From: Acidobacteriota bacterium
GTDB taxonomy: Bacteria > Acidobacteriota > Blastocatellia > Pyrinomonadales > Pyrinomonadaceae
NCBI GenBank assembly: GCA_020199975.1
Contig: JAIVJP010000329.1
Location: 1 to 5,444 of the forward strand
DNA: 5,444 bases
Direction: 5' to 3'
Shown: positions 5,263 to 5,444 of the stretch, piece by piece
Numbering within the stretch: the stretch's first letter is position 1
How the letters are laid out: each line of letters begins with the position of its first letter
Made by a program: the position numbers and the translations under genes
The notes under the pieces: model-generated
The model's input: only the letters and a program-made list of their open reading frames with translations
Told to the model about the DNA's origin: nothing
Database searches by the model: none

Positions 5263-5444
5263 ATGAGTAGTACAGCTCAAGAGAAATCATCCATCCGCGA
5301 GCAAGTTTCTGACCTGGAATGGCAGGCTCGGGTAGATCTGGCTGCGGCTTATCGTCTGGTAGCGCACTACGGCTGGGACGACCTTATCTTCACCCATATC
5401 TCCGCGCGCGTGCCCGGACCCGAACACCATTTCCTGATCAATCC
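5263..5444 (+). CDS. Class II aldolase/adducin-family protein, 3'-truncated by the window edge
   Basis: The first 60 residues are visible, beginning MSSTAQEKSSIREQVSDLEW. After a polar leader of about 20 residues comes RVDLAAAYRLVAHYGWDDLI, then FTHISARVPG and HHFLINP, the usual opening of the class II aldolase fold. The THISARVPG form is more like the adducin-type branch than the GN-x-S-x-R form of fuculose- or ribulose-phosphate enzymes. The family includes Zn-dependent aldolases, epimerases and decarboxylases; the metal-binding histidines lie beyond the window, so catalytic competence and substrate cannot be judged. The start is strongly supported by GGAGGAG at 5252-5258, 4 nt before the ATG. 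It lies 94 bp after the dehydrogenase on the same strand, suggesting related roles. Confidence 0.87.
   Translation, partial: MSSTAQEKSSIREQVSDLEWQARVDLAAAYRLVAHYGWDDLIFTHISARVPGPEHHFLIN

Overview
The window is about 5.4 kb of bacterial chromosome with ordinary housekeeping and metabolic genes, moderate-to-high G+C by eye and an unusual amount of palindromic intergenic repeat. The gene types, together with interspersed extragenic palindromes built on GCAGGCGAGACGCCTGC and on GCGCC-AAA-GGCGC / CCTGGGCC units, remind me most of Acidobacteriota (Blastocatellia / Pyrinomonadaceae-like). That placement is an inference from general familiarity, not from a search. No rRNA, tRNA, CRISPR array, transposase or phage gene is visible.

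Layout. (1) 1-1488 (+): 5'-truncated nadB, L-aspartate oxidase, the first enzyme of de novo NAD synthesis, with all the classic active-site residues in the visible part. (2) 1490-2086 (-): a DUF4126-type membrane protein, tail to tail with nadB and only one base apart. (3) 2087-2434: a divergent intergenic region with three copies of a REP-like palindrome in mixed orientation and a further GC-rich hairpin. (4) 2435-2836 (+): an unrecognised 133-residue protein with about four membrane segments. (5) 2837-3266: a convergent intergenic region filled by a nested, roughly 385-bp imperfect inverted-repeat element. (6) 3267-3797 (-): a membrane-anchored FKBP-type peptidyl-prolyl isomerase with a TTG start and a good sigma70-like promoter. 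(7) 3798-4067: a divergent promoter region with two short tandem repeats in front of the next gene. (8) 4068-5168 (+): a zinc-type medium-chain alcohol dehydrogenase with unusual residues at two conserved sites. (9) 5263-5444 (+): the first 60 residues of a class II aldolase/adducin-family protein, running off the window.

The last two genes are on the same strand, 94 bp apart with a hairpin between them, and could form a small carbon-metabolism unit (aldol chemistry plus alcohol/aldehyde redox). The substrate cannot be told from the sequence. The other genes show no obvious functional link to each other. I do not see a defence system, biosynthetic cluster or other multi-gene novelty. The most unusual structure is the nested inverted-repeat element at 2861-3245.
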